Below are positions 7,408-15,747 of a stretch of DNA of 59,309 bases, one piece after another. The notes beneath the pieces were generated by a model. It did not search any database. It was not told the origin of the DNA and saw nothing but the letters and a program-made list of their open reading frames with translations. The position numbers and the translations under genes are program-made. The stretch comes from Alphaproteobacteria bacterium (lineage in GTDB: Bacteria; Pseudomonadota; Alphaproteobacteria; Rhizobiales; Xanthobacteraceae), in assembly GCA_005884765.1 (NCBI GenBank), contig VAZV01000136.1, positions 1,921 through 61,229 of the forward strand. The letters run 5' to 3'. How positions within the stretch are numbered: the first letter of the stretch is position 1; every line of letters starts with the position of its first letter.

Positions 7408-8610
7408 ATGCAACGAAGACATTTCCTGGGAGTGAGCCTGGCAATCACACTTGCCGGTATGACGAATACCGCCTTGGCGCAAAGCGAGATCAAGATCGGC
7501 GAAATCAACAGCTACTCGCTGCTGCCCGCCTTCACCGAGCCGTATCGCAAAGGATGGCAGCTCGCGGTCGAGGAGATCAACGCCAGCGGCGGCATCAACG
7601 GCAAGAAGCTCGTCGTCGTCTCCAAGGATGACGGCGGCAAGCCGGCGGATGCGCAGACCGCCGCCAATGAGCTGGTGTCGAGCGAGAATGTCGCGATGCT
7701 GGCCGGCACCTTTCTGTCCAACATCGGTCTTGCCGTCAGCGACTTCGCCAACCAGAAGAAGATCTTCTTCCTGGCTGCCGAGCCTCTGACCGACGCCATC
7801 ACCTGGGCCAAGGGCAATCGCTACACCTTCCGCCTCCGCCCTTCGAACTACATGCAGGCGGCGATGCTGGCGGAAGCCGCCGCAAAGCTGCCGGCCAAGC
7901 GCTGGGCGACGATTGCGCCGAATTATGAATACGGCCAATCGGCGGTGGCAGTGTTCAAGAAATTGATGTCGGAGAAGCGGCCCGATATCCAGTGGGTCGA
8001 CGAGCAGTGGCCGCCGTTCGGCAAGATCGATGCAGGTCCGGTGGTGCAGGCGCTCGCGCAAGCCAATCCGGAAGCGATTCTTAACGTCACCTTCGGCGCC
8101 GACCTCGTCAAGTTCGTGCGCGAAGGCAATACACGCGGCTTGTTCAAGGATCGCACCGTGGTCTCGTTCCTCACTGGCGAGCCGGAATATCTTGATCCGC
8201 TCAAGGAAGAGACGCCGGAGGGCTGGATCGTCACCGGCTATCCCTGGTACTCAATCAAAACGCCGGAACATGACGCGTTCCTGAAAGCCTATCAGGCCAA
8301 GTATAATGACTATCCGCGGCTCGGCTCGATCGTCGGCTACCAGACCATCAAGTCGGCGGCGGCGATCCTCGCCAAAGCCAATTCGACCGACCCGGAGAAG
8401 CTGATCGCAGCGACCGAAGGCTTGTCGGTGGCCTCGCCGTTTGGTGAGATTACCTTCCGCAAGATCGATCATCAATCGACGCTCGGCGCCTTCGTTGGCA
8501 AGACCGCGCTGAAAGACGGCAAGGGCGTGATGGTGGATGCCGTCTATAAAAAAGGCTCCGACTATCTGCCAAGCGATGCCGAAGTCGAAAAGCTGCGCCC
8601 GAAGGATTAG
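7408..8610 (+). CDS. ABC transporter substrate-binding protein, branched-chain amino acid (LivK) type
   Basis: Periplasmic receptor of the importer encoded downstream; 400 residues. ATG 7408 follows GGAGG (7397-7401) at good spacing. The N-terminus MQRRHFLGVSLAITLAG is an export signal with a twin-arginine pair and probable cleavage near residue 24 (ALAQ). The mature part starts IKIGEINSYSLLPAFTEPYR and follows the Peripla_BP_6 pattern (AVEEINASGGINGKKL, YEYGQSAV, GYQTIKSAAAIL). LivK-type receptors bind many ligands besides amino acids, including aromatic acids. From its operon I infer nicotinate or a related pyridine carboxylate. Confidence 0.88.
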   Translation: MQRRHFLGVSLAITLAGMTNTALAQSEIKIGEINSYSLLPAFTEPYRKGWQLAVEEINASGGINGKKLVVVSKDDGGKPADAQTAANELVSSENVAMLAGTFLSNIGLAVSDFANQKKIFFLAAEPLTDAITWAKGNRYTFRLRPSNYMQAAMLAEAAAKLPAKRWATIAPNYEYGQSAVAVFKKLMSEKRPDIQWVDEQWPPFGKIDAGPVVQALAQANPEAILNVTFGADLVKFVREGNTRGLFKDRTVVSFLTGEPEYLDPLKEETPEGWIVTGYPWYSIKTPEHDAFLKAYQAKYNDYPRLGSIVGYQTIKSAAAILAKANSTDPEKLIAATEGLSVASPFGEITFRKIDHQSTLGAFVGKTALKDGKGVMVDAVYKKGSDYLPSDAEVEKLRPKD

Positions 8611-8627
8611 CGCGTTTGACTACTTCT

Positions 8628-8655
8628 CCCTCTCCCCGTCCTTGCGGGGAGAGGG
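8628..8655. repeat. Intergenic palindrome, 11-bp perfect stem
   Basis: CCCTCTCCCCG and CGGGGAGAGGG flank a 6-base loop (TCCTTG), 17 bp after the substrate-binding-protein stop. This looks like the CTCTCCCC/GGGGAGAG repeat found between genes in Bradyrhizobium-type genomes. It could attenuate transcription or protect the 3' end, giving more receptor than permease. No T-run follows. Confidence 0.65.
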
Positions 8656-8709
8656 CTGGGGTGAGGGGCTCTCTCCACGACACGCGCTCGCGGATGGTCC
8701 TCCCCACCC

Positions 8710-8753
8710 GGATTGCTTCGCAATCCGACCTCTTCCCGCAAGCGGGGCGAGGT
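8710..8753. repeat. Second intergenic palindrome cluster
   Basis: GGATTGC-TTC-GCAATCC (8710-8726) is a perfect 7-bp hairpin. It is followed at once by ACCTCTTCCCGC-AA-GCGGGGCGAGGT (8728-8753), a near-perfect 12-bp stem. Together with 8628-8655 it forms a composite repeat unit. Confidence 0.55.
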
Positions 8754-8768
8754 GAAAGAAGAGAGTCT

Positions 8769-8811
8769 TCACCCTGAGGAGGCGCGAAGCGTCGTCTCGA
8801 AGGATGAAGCC
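8769..8811. repeat. Third intergenic imperfect palindrome
   Basis: The stretch starts TTCACCCTGAGGAGGCGCGA and ends GTCTCGAAGGATGAAG. Its halves are imperfectly complementary. It resembles a dispersed Rhizobiales intergenic element. It lies inside the open frame upstream of the permease and argues for starting that gene at 8848. Confidence 0.5.
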
Positions 8812-8847
8812 ACTGCACTCAAGATAGCGCGCGAGCGCGGACCGCGA

Positions 8848-10734
8848 ATGGCCTTTTACATCGTCCAGTTCCTGACCGGTCTTGCCAGCGCAGCGTCGCT
8901 GTTTCTGGTCGCCTCAGGGCTGTCGATCATCTTCGGCGTGACGCGGATCGTGAATTTCGCGCATGGCGCATTCTATATGCTCGGCGCGTATGTCGCGTTC
9001 ACGCTGACTGATCGCTTCTCCGGCGCGCTCGGGTTCTGGGGCGGCATCGTTGTCGCCGCACTGATCATTGCTGCGGTTGGTGTGCTGGTCGAGATGGCTT
9101 TATTGCGGCGAATCTACCATTCTCCCGAATTGTTTCAACTGCTCGCGACCTTCGGTCTGACCCTGATGGTCGAGGACCTCGTGGTGCTGATCTGGGGCCC
9201 GAGCGAGCTGTTGGGCCGCCGCGCGCCCGGCTTCAAGGGCGCGGTCGATTTCTTCGGCCAGAATATCCCAAGCTATGATCTGTTCCTGATCGCGTTGGGT
9301 CCGATTGTGCTCGGCATCCTCTGGCTCTTGTTCCAACGCACCCGTTGGGGCGTTCTGGTCCGCGCGGCGACGCAGGACCGCGACATGGTGGCGGCGCTCG
9401 GCGTCAACCAGAAATGGCTGTTCACATCCGTGTTTGCGGTCGGCGTATTTCTGGCGGCGCTCGGCGGCGCCTTGCAGATCCCGCGCGATGCGGTGCATCA
9501 CGCCATGGATCTGCGGATCATCGTCGATGTGTTCGTGGTGGTCGTGATCGGTGGGCTCGGCAGCATCATTGGCGCCTTTGTCGCGGCGGTGCTGGTATCG
9601 GAACTGAACGCGTTCGGCATCCTGATCTTCCCGAAGATATCGATCATCCTGGTGTTCCTGGTGATGGCCGCAGTACTGATCGTGCGTCCTTGGGGCCTGT
9701 TCGGCAAACAGGAGGGGCCCGCGCGCCGCACACCGGGATTGACCGTCAATCCGTGGCGTACGTTGACATCAGGCGAACGGCTCGCGGCGACAGCCGCATT
9801 GATCATCGCGGCGGCGCTGCCGCTCTTCAGCGGCAATTACGCGCTCACCATCGGCTCGGAAATCGCAATCTTCGTGATCTTTGCCGCCAGCCTGCATTTC
9901 CTGATGGCGGTTGGCGGGCTCGCCTCGTTCGGCCATGCCGCCTATTTCGGACTTGGCGCCTATGGTGTCGCCTTCCTCGCCAAGATGGCGGGTCTGCCGA
10001 TGATTGTCTCACTTCTTCTTGGCCCGCTGCTCGGGTGCCTTGGCGCGGCGGTGTTTGGCTTCTTCGCGGTTCAGCTGTCCGGCGTCTATTTTGCGATGCT
10101 GACACTGGCTTTTGCGCAGATCGTCTGGTCGATCGCGTTCCAGTGGGTCACGGTGACCGGCGGCGATAACGGCATCCTCGGCGTCTGGCCGGAAAAATGG
10201 GCGGCGAGCCCGTCGCATTTTTACTGGCTGTCGCTCGGCATTGCCGCGCTGATGGTCGTAGGCTTGCGGATCGTCGTGTTTTCGCCGTTCGGCTTTGCAT
10301 TGCGAGCGACGCGCGACTCGCCACTACGCAGCGAGGCCATCGGTATCGACGGCAAGCGCATCCAGTGGACCGCTTTCGTGATCGCGGGCACGGTGGCCGG
10401 CGTTGCCGGCGCGCTATTTGCGTATCTCAAGGGCAGCGTGTTTCCGGATAGCCTCGGCATCTCCTTATCGGTGGACGCGTTGGTGATGGTGTTGCTCGGC
10501 GGCGTCGAGACGATCTCCGGCGCCGTCGTCGGCGCCATCGTCTACAAGGCGCTCAATATCTGGCTGGTGAGCCAGACCGATCTCTCCAAGCTGGTGCTTG
10601 GCGCGTTCATCGTGCTGATCGTGGTCGCTTTTCCCAAGGGCATTGTCGGCATGCTGGAGACGATCCGCAACCGCCGCCGCTCCGCATCGGCAAAGTCGGC
10701 GCTGCTTGCCTCGCCAATCGAGACGGCCGAATGA
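8848..10734 (+). CDS. Fused LivH-LivM ABC transporter permease
   Basis: Membrane part of the importer: 628 residues, two permeases in one chain. About residues 1-285 are LivH-type (FLTGLASAASLFLVASGLSI, RIVNFAHGAFYMLGAY, VVVIGGLGSIIGAFV). After a linker (PWGLFGKQEGPARRTPGL), about 310-615 are LivM-type (GGLASFGHAAYFGLGAYGV, RATRDSPLRSEAIGID). I start at ATG 8848 because the open frame further upstream is the palindromic repeat region and codes no sensible protein. The stop overlaps the next start (ATGA). Separate livH and livM genes are the usual arrangement; fused versions occur in urea/BCAA-type importers of proteobacteria. Confidence 0.88.
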   Translation: MAFYIVQFLTGLASAASLFLVASGLSIIFGVTRIVNFAHGAFYMLGAYVAFTLTDRFSGALGFWGGIVVAALIIAAVGVLVEMALLRRIYHSPELFQLLATFGLTLMVEDLVVLIWGPSELLGRRAPGFKGAVDFFGQNIPSYDLFLIALGPIVLGILWLLFQRTRWGVLVRAATQDRDMVAALGVNQKWLFTSVFAVGVFLAALGGALQIPRDAVHHAMDLRIIVDVFVVVVIGGLGSIIGAFVAAVLVSELNAFGILIFPKISIILVFLVMAAVLIVRPWGLFGKQEGPARRTPGLTVNPWRTLTSGERLAATAALIIAAALPLFSGNYALTIGSEIAIFVIFAASLHFLMAVGGLASFGHAAYFGLGAYGVAFLAKMAGLPMIVSLLLGPLLGCLGAAVFGFFAVQLSGVYFAMLTLAFAQIVWSIAFQWVTVTGGDNGILGVWPEKWAASPSHFYWLSLGIAALMVVGLRIVVFSPFGFALRATRDSPLRSEAIGIDGKRIQWTAFVIAGTVAGVAGALFAYLKGSVFPDSLGISLSVDALVMVLLGGVETISGAVVGAIVYKALNIWLVSQTDLSKLVLGAFIVLIVVAFPKGIVGMLETIRNRRRSASAKSALLASPIETAE

Positions 10735-11522
10735 GCATGGTGCCCACATTGCTGTCGGTCGAGGGCCTCTCCAAGTCCTATGGCGGGGTGCATGCCGTCC
10801 GCGGTGTCTCGTTTGAGCTCAAGGCCGGCGAGATCCTGGCGCTGATCGGCCCCAACGGCGCGGGCAAAAGCACCTGTTTCGATATGCTCAATGGCCAGAA
10901 GGATCCCGACAGCGGTCGGATCAAACTCTTGGGCGAAGATACCGCGGGGCGGCCGCCGCGCGCGATCTGTCGGCTTGGCGTCGGGCGCACCTTCCAGATC
11001 ACCGCGACGTTCCCGACCATGACGGTACGCGAGAACGTACAGGTCGCGCTGGTGTCGTATCGCGGGCAATTGTTCAATCTCTGGTCCTCGACGCCGTGGT
11101 TCGAGCAAGGCGAAGCCGGCCGCCTGTTGGAATTGGTCGGGATGGGCGGCTATGCGGATCGGCCATGCGGTGAGCTCGCCTACGGCGATCTCAAACGGCT
11201 GGAGCTTGCGGTTGCGCTTGCCAATCAGCCAAAGCTTCTGCTGATGGATGAGCCGACGGCCGGTATGGCGCCGCGCGAGCGCATCGAATTGATGCGGCTC
11301 ACCGCGCGGATCGCGCGCGAGCAGTCGATCGGCGTGCTCTTCACCGAGCATGACATGGACGTGGTGTTCGAGCATGCCGACCGCATCCTCGTGCTCAACC
11401 GCGGTAGCCTGATTGCTGAGGGATCGCCGGAACAAGTGCGTGGCAACCGTGAGGTCCGCGCGGTCTATCTCGGCGAGGGCCTGGTCTACGACGCGCGCCA
11501 CCGCAAGGGGCTATCGGTATGA
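10731..11522 (+). CDS. ABC transporter ATP-binding protein, LivG type
   Basis: First ATPase of the importer, 263 residues. It has Walker A GPNGAGKST, the LivG-style GVGRTFQ segment, Walker B LLLMDEPTAGM and the switch histidine in FTEHDMDVV. The signature region reads CGELAYGDLKRLELA, a variant of LSYGxQR that is normal for LivG proteins. The ATG overlaps the permease stop by 4 bp, and its own stop overlaps livF by 4 bp, so three genes are translationally coupled. It works on the cytoplasmic face with the LivF-type ATPase. Confidence 0.9.
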   Translation: MSMVPTLLSVEGLSKSYGGVHAVRGVSFELKAGEILALIGPNGAGKSTCFDMLNGQKDPDSGRIKLLGEDTAGRPPRAICRLGVGRTFQITATFPTMTVRENVQVALVSYRGQLFNLWSSTPWFEQGEAGRLLELVGMGGYADRPCGELAYGDLKRLELAVALANQPKLLLMDEPTAGMAPRERIELMRLTARIAREQSIGVLFTEHDMDVVFEHADRILVLNRGSLIAEGSPEQVRGNREVRAVYLGEGLVYDARHRKGLSV

Positions 11523-12223
11523 AGCTCAGCGTCCAAGATCTCAACAGCCACTATGGTCCCGCGCATATCCTGTTCGATATCGCGCTCGAGGTCGGCGATG
11601 GCGAGGTGGTCGCGCTGCTCGGGCGCAACGGCGCCGGCAAGTCGACGACCTTTCGCTCCATCGTCGGCCTGGTCGAGCAGCGCTCCGGCCGCATCCTCTT
11701 CGAGGGCAAGGACGTCTCGCACCAGCCGACGCACGCGATCGTAAGCCGCGGGCTTGGCTATGTGCCGGAAGAGCGGCGCATCTTCACCGAACTGACGGTG
11801 GAGGAGAACCTCGAAGTCGGCCGCCAGCCGAGGCGGTCGAACGCGCCGCATTGGACGCGCGAAAAACTGTTCGCGCTGTTTCCGAACCTCGGCGAAATGC
11901 GCAACCGGCCGGGCGGCCGCATGAGCGGCGGCGAGCAGCAGATGCTGACGATCGCGCGCACCTTGATGGGCAACCCATCGCTGGTCTTGCTCGACGAGCC
12001 CTCGGAAGGGCTGTCGCCGAAAATTGTCGAACAGATGGTCGATGCCATCCTGACCATGAAGAAGGAAGGCGTCTCAATCGTCGTCTCCGAGCAGAATTTG
12101 CACTTTGCGAAATTGATTTCCGACCGCGCCTACATCATCGAGCGTGGCCGGATCTGCTTTGGCGGCACGATGGCCGAGTTGGATGGGCGCCCGGACATCC
12201 GCGATGCGCATCTATCGTTGTGA
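11519..12223 (+). CDS. ABC transporter ATP-binding protein, LivF type
   Basis: Second ATPase of the importer, 234 residues, the usual LivF length. Walker A GRNGAGKSTT, signature MSGGEQQMLTIARTL, Walker B LVLLDEPSEGL and the conserved GLGYVPEERRIF are all present. It completes a receptor, fused permease and two ATPases, so the transporter needs no other subunit. Ligand not shown by sequence. Confidence 0.9.
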   Translation: MKLSVQDLNSHYGPAHILFDIALEVGDGEVVALLGRNGAGKSTTFRSIVGLVEQRSGRILFEGKDVSHQPTHAIVSRGLGYVPEERRIFTELTVEENLEVGRQPRRSNAPHWTREKLFALFPNLGEMRNRPGGRMSGGEQQMLTIARTLMGNPSLVLLDEPSEGLSPKIVEQMVDAILTMKKEGVSIVVSEQNLHFAKLISDRAYIIERGRICFGGTMAELDGRPDIRDAHLSL

Positions 12224-12244
12224 TCGGAAGGGCAGGGGGTGTCG

Positions 12245-12700
12245 ATGGCCAGGAATGCTTCGCTGAAAAAGAGCGTCAGGTCGGCAAGGCCACTCTATAT
12301 CCTCGACGAGCAGATCGGCTTCATCCTGCGCCAGGTATGGCAACGCCATGCGACGATCTTCGCGCGCGACATCGGTATCAATCTGACGCCGACGCAATGG
12401 GCGGCGCTCGCCAAATTGCTCGAGACCGGCCCGTGCTCGCAAAATCAATTGGGGCGGTTGACCGCGATGGATGTCGCGACCATCAAGGGCGTCATCGACC
12501 GGCTGACCGCGCGCGGCCTGACCGAAACCAGCCCCGATCCCGCGGACGGCCGCCGCTTGCTGGTCAGCCTCACCCGCGCGGGCCAGCAGATGGCCGAGAA
12601 GGTTGCGCCGAATGCGCTGGCGATTTCGAAGGAAACGCTGGCGCCGCTCGATGCCAGAGAACGCGAGACGCTGGTCGCGCTGCTCAGCAAGCTACGGTGA
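12245..12700 (+). CDS. MarR-family transcriptional regulator
   Basis: A 151-residue winged-helix regulator 21 bp after livF, so probably last in the hnr-ABC operon. Recognition-helix region SQNQLGRLTAMDVATIKGVI and wing DPADGRRLLVSLT are typical of MarR. ATG 12245 is preferred over GTG 12239 because AGGGGG (12234-12239) gives the better spacing. MarR proteins usually repress as dimers on palindromes and release on binding the pathway's aromatic acid; NicR/BpsR-type MarR repressors of nicotinate genes respond to 6-hydroxynicotinate. I infer this protein binds the four CGTTYGTATACRAACG sites. No copy lies directly before marR, which fits a gene expressed from the hnr promoter. Confidence 0.85.
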   Translation: MARNASLKKSVRSARPLYILDEQIGFILRQVWQRHATIFARDIGINLTPTQWAALAKLLETGPCSQNQLGRLTAMDVATIKGVIDRLTARGLTETSPDPADGRRLLVSLTRAGQQMAEKVAPNALAISKETLAPLDARERETLVALLSKLR

Positions 12701-12864
12701 ACGGTCGATGTTTTCTGGTTCCATTGCGCTGCAGCTTTTTCCCCCGTATGTTGCCCATGCGTAACAGTTGCGAACAGGCTGTGGTGATACCTTCCATAGA
12801 GTTCTAACCGCACGGATCGTGCGATCTCATGGCTCATGCCGTTGGGTTCGCGGGGGATCACGGA

Positions 12865-15060
12865 ATGAACCAACGCTTCGGGCTGCTGACTTGTCTTGCC
12901 GCCTCGGCTCTGCTTGCCGCGCTTTCGAGTGATGCGATAGCGGCTGCCCGCCACAAGCAAATCGAGCAGGGCAAGAAGGCGGGTGCGGCGAGCAAGACGG
13001 CGCATCATCGCAATACGGCGCATCAGAAAGATAAGCATGCCGGGCATACGACGCGGCGCAAGTCGGAGCCGCATGTAGAGGCCACTCAAGCTGCGGAGAC
13101 GCCGGCGCTGTCGGGCGACGCCGCGGCCGTCAAGAATGCGATCGATCTGGTGCGCAAGGTCAAGACGGCCGACGCGATTGCAATCGAAAAGACCATCGCT
13201 GATCCGGTGGCGCAAAAGCTGGTCGAATGGTACCTGCTGCGCCACCCGGAGGGCGATGCGAATTTCAGCCGCTATGCGGCGTTCATCGCCGACAACCCGG
13301 GCTGGCCGAGTATAAGCACGTTGCGCCGACGCGCCGAGGCACGGCTCTGGCAGGAACGCAGCGACGCGGCCGCCGTTCACCACTTTACCGGCGACCAGCC
13401 AGCGAGCGCCAAAGGCCGCTTCGCGCTGGCGCGGGTGCTGCTTGCCGAAGGCGACCGTGACGGCGCGGCGCGCCTGGCCCGCGAGGCTTGGCGGTCGGAA
13501 GAATTGACCGAGCGGGCCGAATCCGAAGCGTTCGACACCTTCCACGACTTGTTCACGAGCGAGGACCGCCGCGCGCGCATGGACAAGCGCATCGGCGCCA
13601 AGGATTTCTCGGCAGCAATGCGCGCGGCGCATCGTTTTGGAGGCGAGGGGCCTTCGATCGTGAAGGCGTGCGAGGCGGTCAAGGGCGATGAGAAGAAGGC
13701 ACTCGATCTGCTCGATTCGGTCGCAACCGAGGCCCGCCAGGATTTGGGCTATACGCTGTGCCGCATTCACTGGATGGTGCGTCATGACCGGCTTGATGAA
13801 GCCGCCCGCCTGATCGTGGCGGCGCCGGCGGAAACGATGGCGCTGCAGGACACCGACGAGTGGTGGCGCGAGCGGCGCGTTCTCGCTCGCAAGCTGCTCG
13901 ATCAGCACAAATACGAGACCGCTTATCAGGTCGTGCGCGACGCAGCACTTCCGGCCAGCGAAAGCTACCGGGCCGATTTCCATTTCATGACCGGCTGGAT
14001 TGCGTTCCGCTATCTCAATGATCCCGCCATGGCGCGCCGCCATTTCGCCCATATCGACGACGGTTCGCTCAATCCGATCGTGCGGGCGCGGGCAGGCTAC
14101 TGGCGCGGCCGCGTTGCCGAAGCGATCGGCGAGCAGGACGAGGCGCGCGCAAACTATGAAGACGCGGCGCGCCATACCACGGCCTATTACGGGCAACTCG
14201 CGCGCGCCAAGCTCGGTCTCGATAAAATGGAGCTGCGGACGCCTCCTGCCGCCGATTCCGCCAACACCCAAGCGCTCGCCGACGAACTCGTGCGCGCCGC
14301 CGACATGCTCTATACGGTCGGCGAGCGGGATCTTGCGGCGAGCTTTGTGTCTGACCTCGCCGAGCAAAGCGGCGACGCTGCGACGCTGGCGGCGCTTGGC
14401 GAATTGACTGGCCGGCGCAACCACGCCCACGCCATGCTGGAGATCGGCAGAATAGCGCTTGCGCGCGGCCTCGCGGTCGATCCTTATGCCTTTCCGACCA
14501 TCGGGATTCCGCAGCACAATCCGATCGGCCCCGCAATCGACCGCAGCATCATCTATTCGGTGGCACGCACCGAGAGCGCGTTCGACCAACGCGACAAGTC
14601 GTCCGCCATGGCGGTCGGCCTGATGCAGGTGACGCCGGAGGCCGGGCGCGATACGGCCAAAAGATTCGGCGTCGAGTACGATTGGGACCGCATGGTGTCC
14701 GATCCCGTCTACAACACACAGATGGGCGCTGCCGAGATCTCAGCACTGCTTAGGGAATATAACGGCTGCCACATCATGACCTTCGCTGGTTATAACGCCG
14801 GCCGCGGCCGCGTCCGCGATTGGGTGAAAGCCTATGGTGATCCGCGCGATCCCAATGTCGATCCGGTCGATTGGGTTGAACGCATTCCATTTTCCGAAAC
14901 GCGAAACTACGTCCAGCGCGTCATGGAGAACATGTTGGTCTATCGCGTCCGTTTCGGCGCTCCGGCAACGGTTATCTCGAAGATCGACCAGCGTGACGGA
15001 GCGGGGCAAGAGGCCAGTTCGGCGCCACCTTTATCGACCCAGGCATCAGGTTCGGAGTAG
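12865..15060 (+). CDS. slt: Soluble lytic murein transglycosylase
   Basis: Periplasmic enzyme cleaving peptidoglycan glycan strands with 1,6-anhydro product; 731 residues. Start chosen at MNQRFGLLTCLAAS, giving a clean signal peptide (ALLAALSSDAIAA); a start 12 codons upstream would bury it. A Lys/His-rich low-complexity linker follows the signal. The middle is an alpha-helical superhelical repeat region typical of Slt70. The C-terminal SLT domain (about residues 560-720) shows the catalytic glutamate in RTESAFDQ, then AVGLMQVTPEAG and FAGYNAGRGRV. It lies between the two halves of the nicotinate gene set but has no evident tie to them. It ends one base before the convergent gene's stop. Confidence 0.9.
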   Translation: MNQRFGLLTCLAASALLAALSSDAIAAARHKQIEQGKKAGAASKTAHHRNTAHQKDKHAGHTTRRKSEPHVEATQAAETPALSGDAAAVKNAIDLVRKVKTADAIAIEKTIADPVAQKLVEWYLLRHPEGDANFSRYAAFIADNPGWPSISTLRRRAEARLWQERSDAAAVHHFTGDQPASAKGRFALARVLLAEGDRDGAARLAREAWRSEELTERAESEAFDTFHDLFTSEDRRARMDKRIGAKDFSAAMRAAHRFGGEGPSIVKACEAVKGDEKKALDLLDSVATEARQDLGYTLCRIHWMVRHDRLDEAARLIVAAPAETMALQDTDEWWRERRVLARKLLDQHKYETAYQVVRDAALPASESYRADFHFMTGWIAFRYLNDPAMARRHFAHIDDGSLNPIVRARAGYWRGRVAEAIGEQDEARANYEDAARHTTAYYGQLARAKLGLDKMELRTPPAADSANTQALADELVRAADMLYTVGERDLAASFVSDLAEQSGDAATLAALGELTGRRNHAHAMLEIGRIALARGLAVDPYAFPTIGIPQHNPIGPAIDRSIIYSVARTESAFDQRDKSSAMAVGLMQVTPEAGRDTAKRFGVEYDWDRMVSDPVYNTQMGAAEISALLREYNGCHIMTFAGYNAGRGRVRDWVKAYGDPRDPNVDPVDWVERIPFSETRNYVQRVMENMLVYRVRFGAPATVISKIDQRDGAGQEASSAPPLSTQASGSE

Positions 15061-15747
15061 TCAGTCAGTAGCTTGACCCGCGAGGCTGAACACCAGCGCA
15101 ATAGCCCCCACCACGATCAGGCTTACGGCCCAGGACGTATCCAGGTTGAACCAGCTCCGCGATACGAATTTGAGGCCGAGATAGCGGTAAACCAGCCACG
15201 CGGAGCATCCGCCGGCTGTGATCATCGCGGTGGCGTGGACGACGGCCACCAGCACGGCCATCCTGAGACTCGTGTTGATCAGGGTCGCATCTGCCTGGTG
15301 GCCGGTGTCGAGGTCGGCATCCCCGCAGAGTCCAAGATAGATCGGCACGAGCATCAGCCCAGCGCCATGAGCGATGGCGACAGCAAAGGACCAAAGCCCC
15401 AATTGCGTCGGTCGGATCCGCGCCAATGCCCGGAGATGACGGCGCTCGACAAGCCGGTAGACGCCAAACCCGATAACAAGAAGGCCGGCGCCGATCTGAA
15501 GCTGACGCTGCCATTCGACCAGCGCGACCAATATCGCGAAGGGAAGCAGCACAAGCAGCATCGCCAGCAAATGGCCGGCGGCTAGCGGCCCAAGCGCAGC
15601 CATCACGGCACGCGAACTCCGCTCCATCAATCCGGCCGAAACGGCGAGCGGCCATCCCATTCCCGGGTTCACCCCGTGATAGAGGCCGCTCGCGATGACT
15701 GCCAGCCAGAGCCAGGCAGGTGTCCAATCGGCTGCACTCAAATTCAA
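15061..15747 (-). CDS. Polytopic membrane protein with conserved histidine motifs
   Basis: A 228-residue hydrophobic protein with about six membrane spans. Histidines recur at span edges: GLYHGVNPGMGW, AAGHLLAML, AIAHGAGLML and VVHATAMITAG. That arrangement recalls HupE/UreJ or nickel/cobalt-transporter-type proteins, but I cannot assign a family firmly. It starts at a TTG whose bases overlap the preceding stop (TTGA), so it is probably translated by coupling to the selenium-binding-protein-like gene. Metal or copper handling for that enzyme is a possible role, inferred from neighbourhood only. Confidence 0.7.
   Translation of the reverse strand: MNLSAADWTPAWLWLAVIASGLYHGVNPGMGWPLAVSAGLMERSSRAVMAALGPLAAGHLLAMLLVLLPFAILVALVEWQRQLQIGAGLLVIGFGVYRLVERRHLRALARIRPTQLGLWSFAVAIAHGAGLMLVPIYLGLCGDADLDTGHQADATLINTSLRMAVLVAVVHATAMITAGGCSAWLVYRYLGLKFVSRSWFNLDTSWAVSLIVVGAIALVFSLAGQATD

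Noticed and set aside
12445..14589. 714-codon minus-strand frame opposite marR and slt.
   Set aside because: Antisense to two well-supported genes, no recognisable domain.
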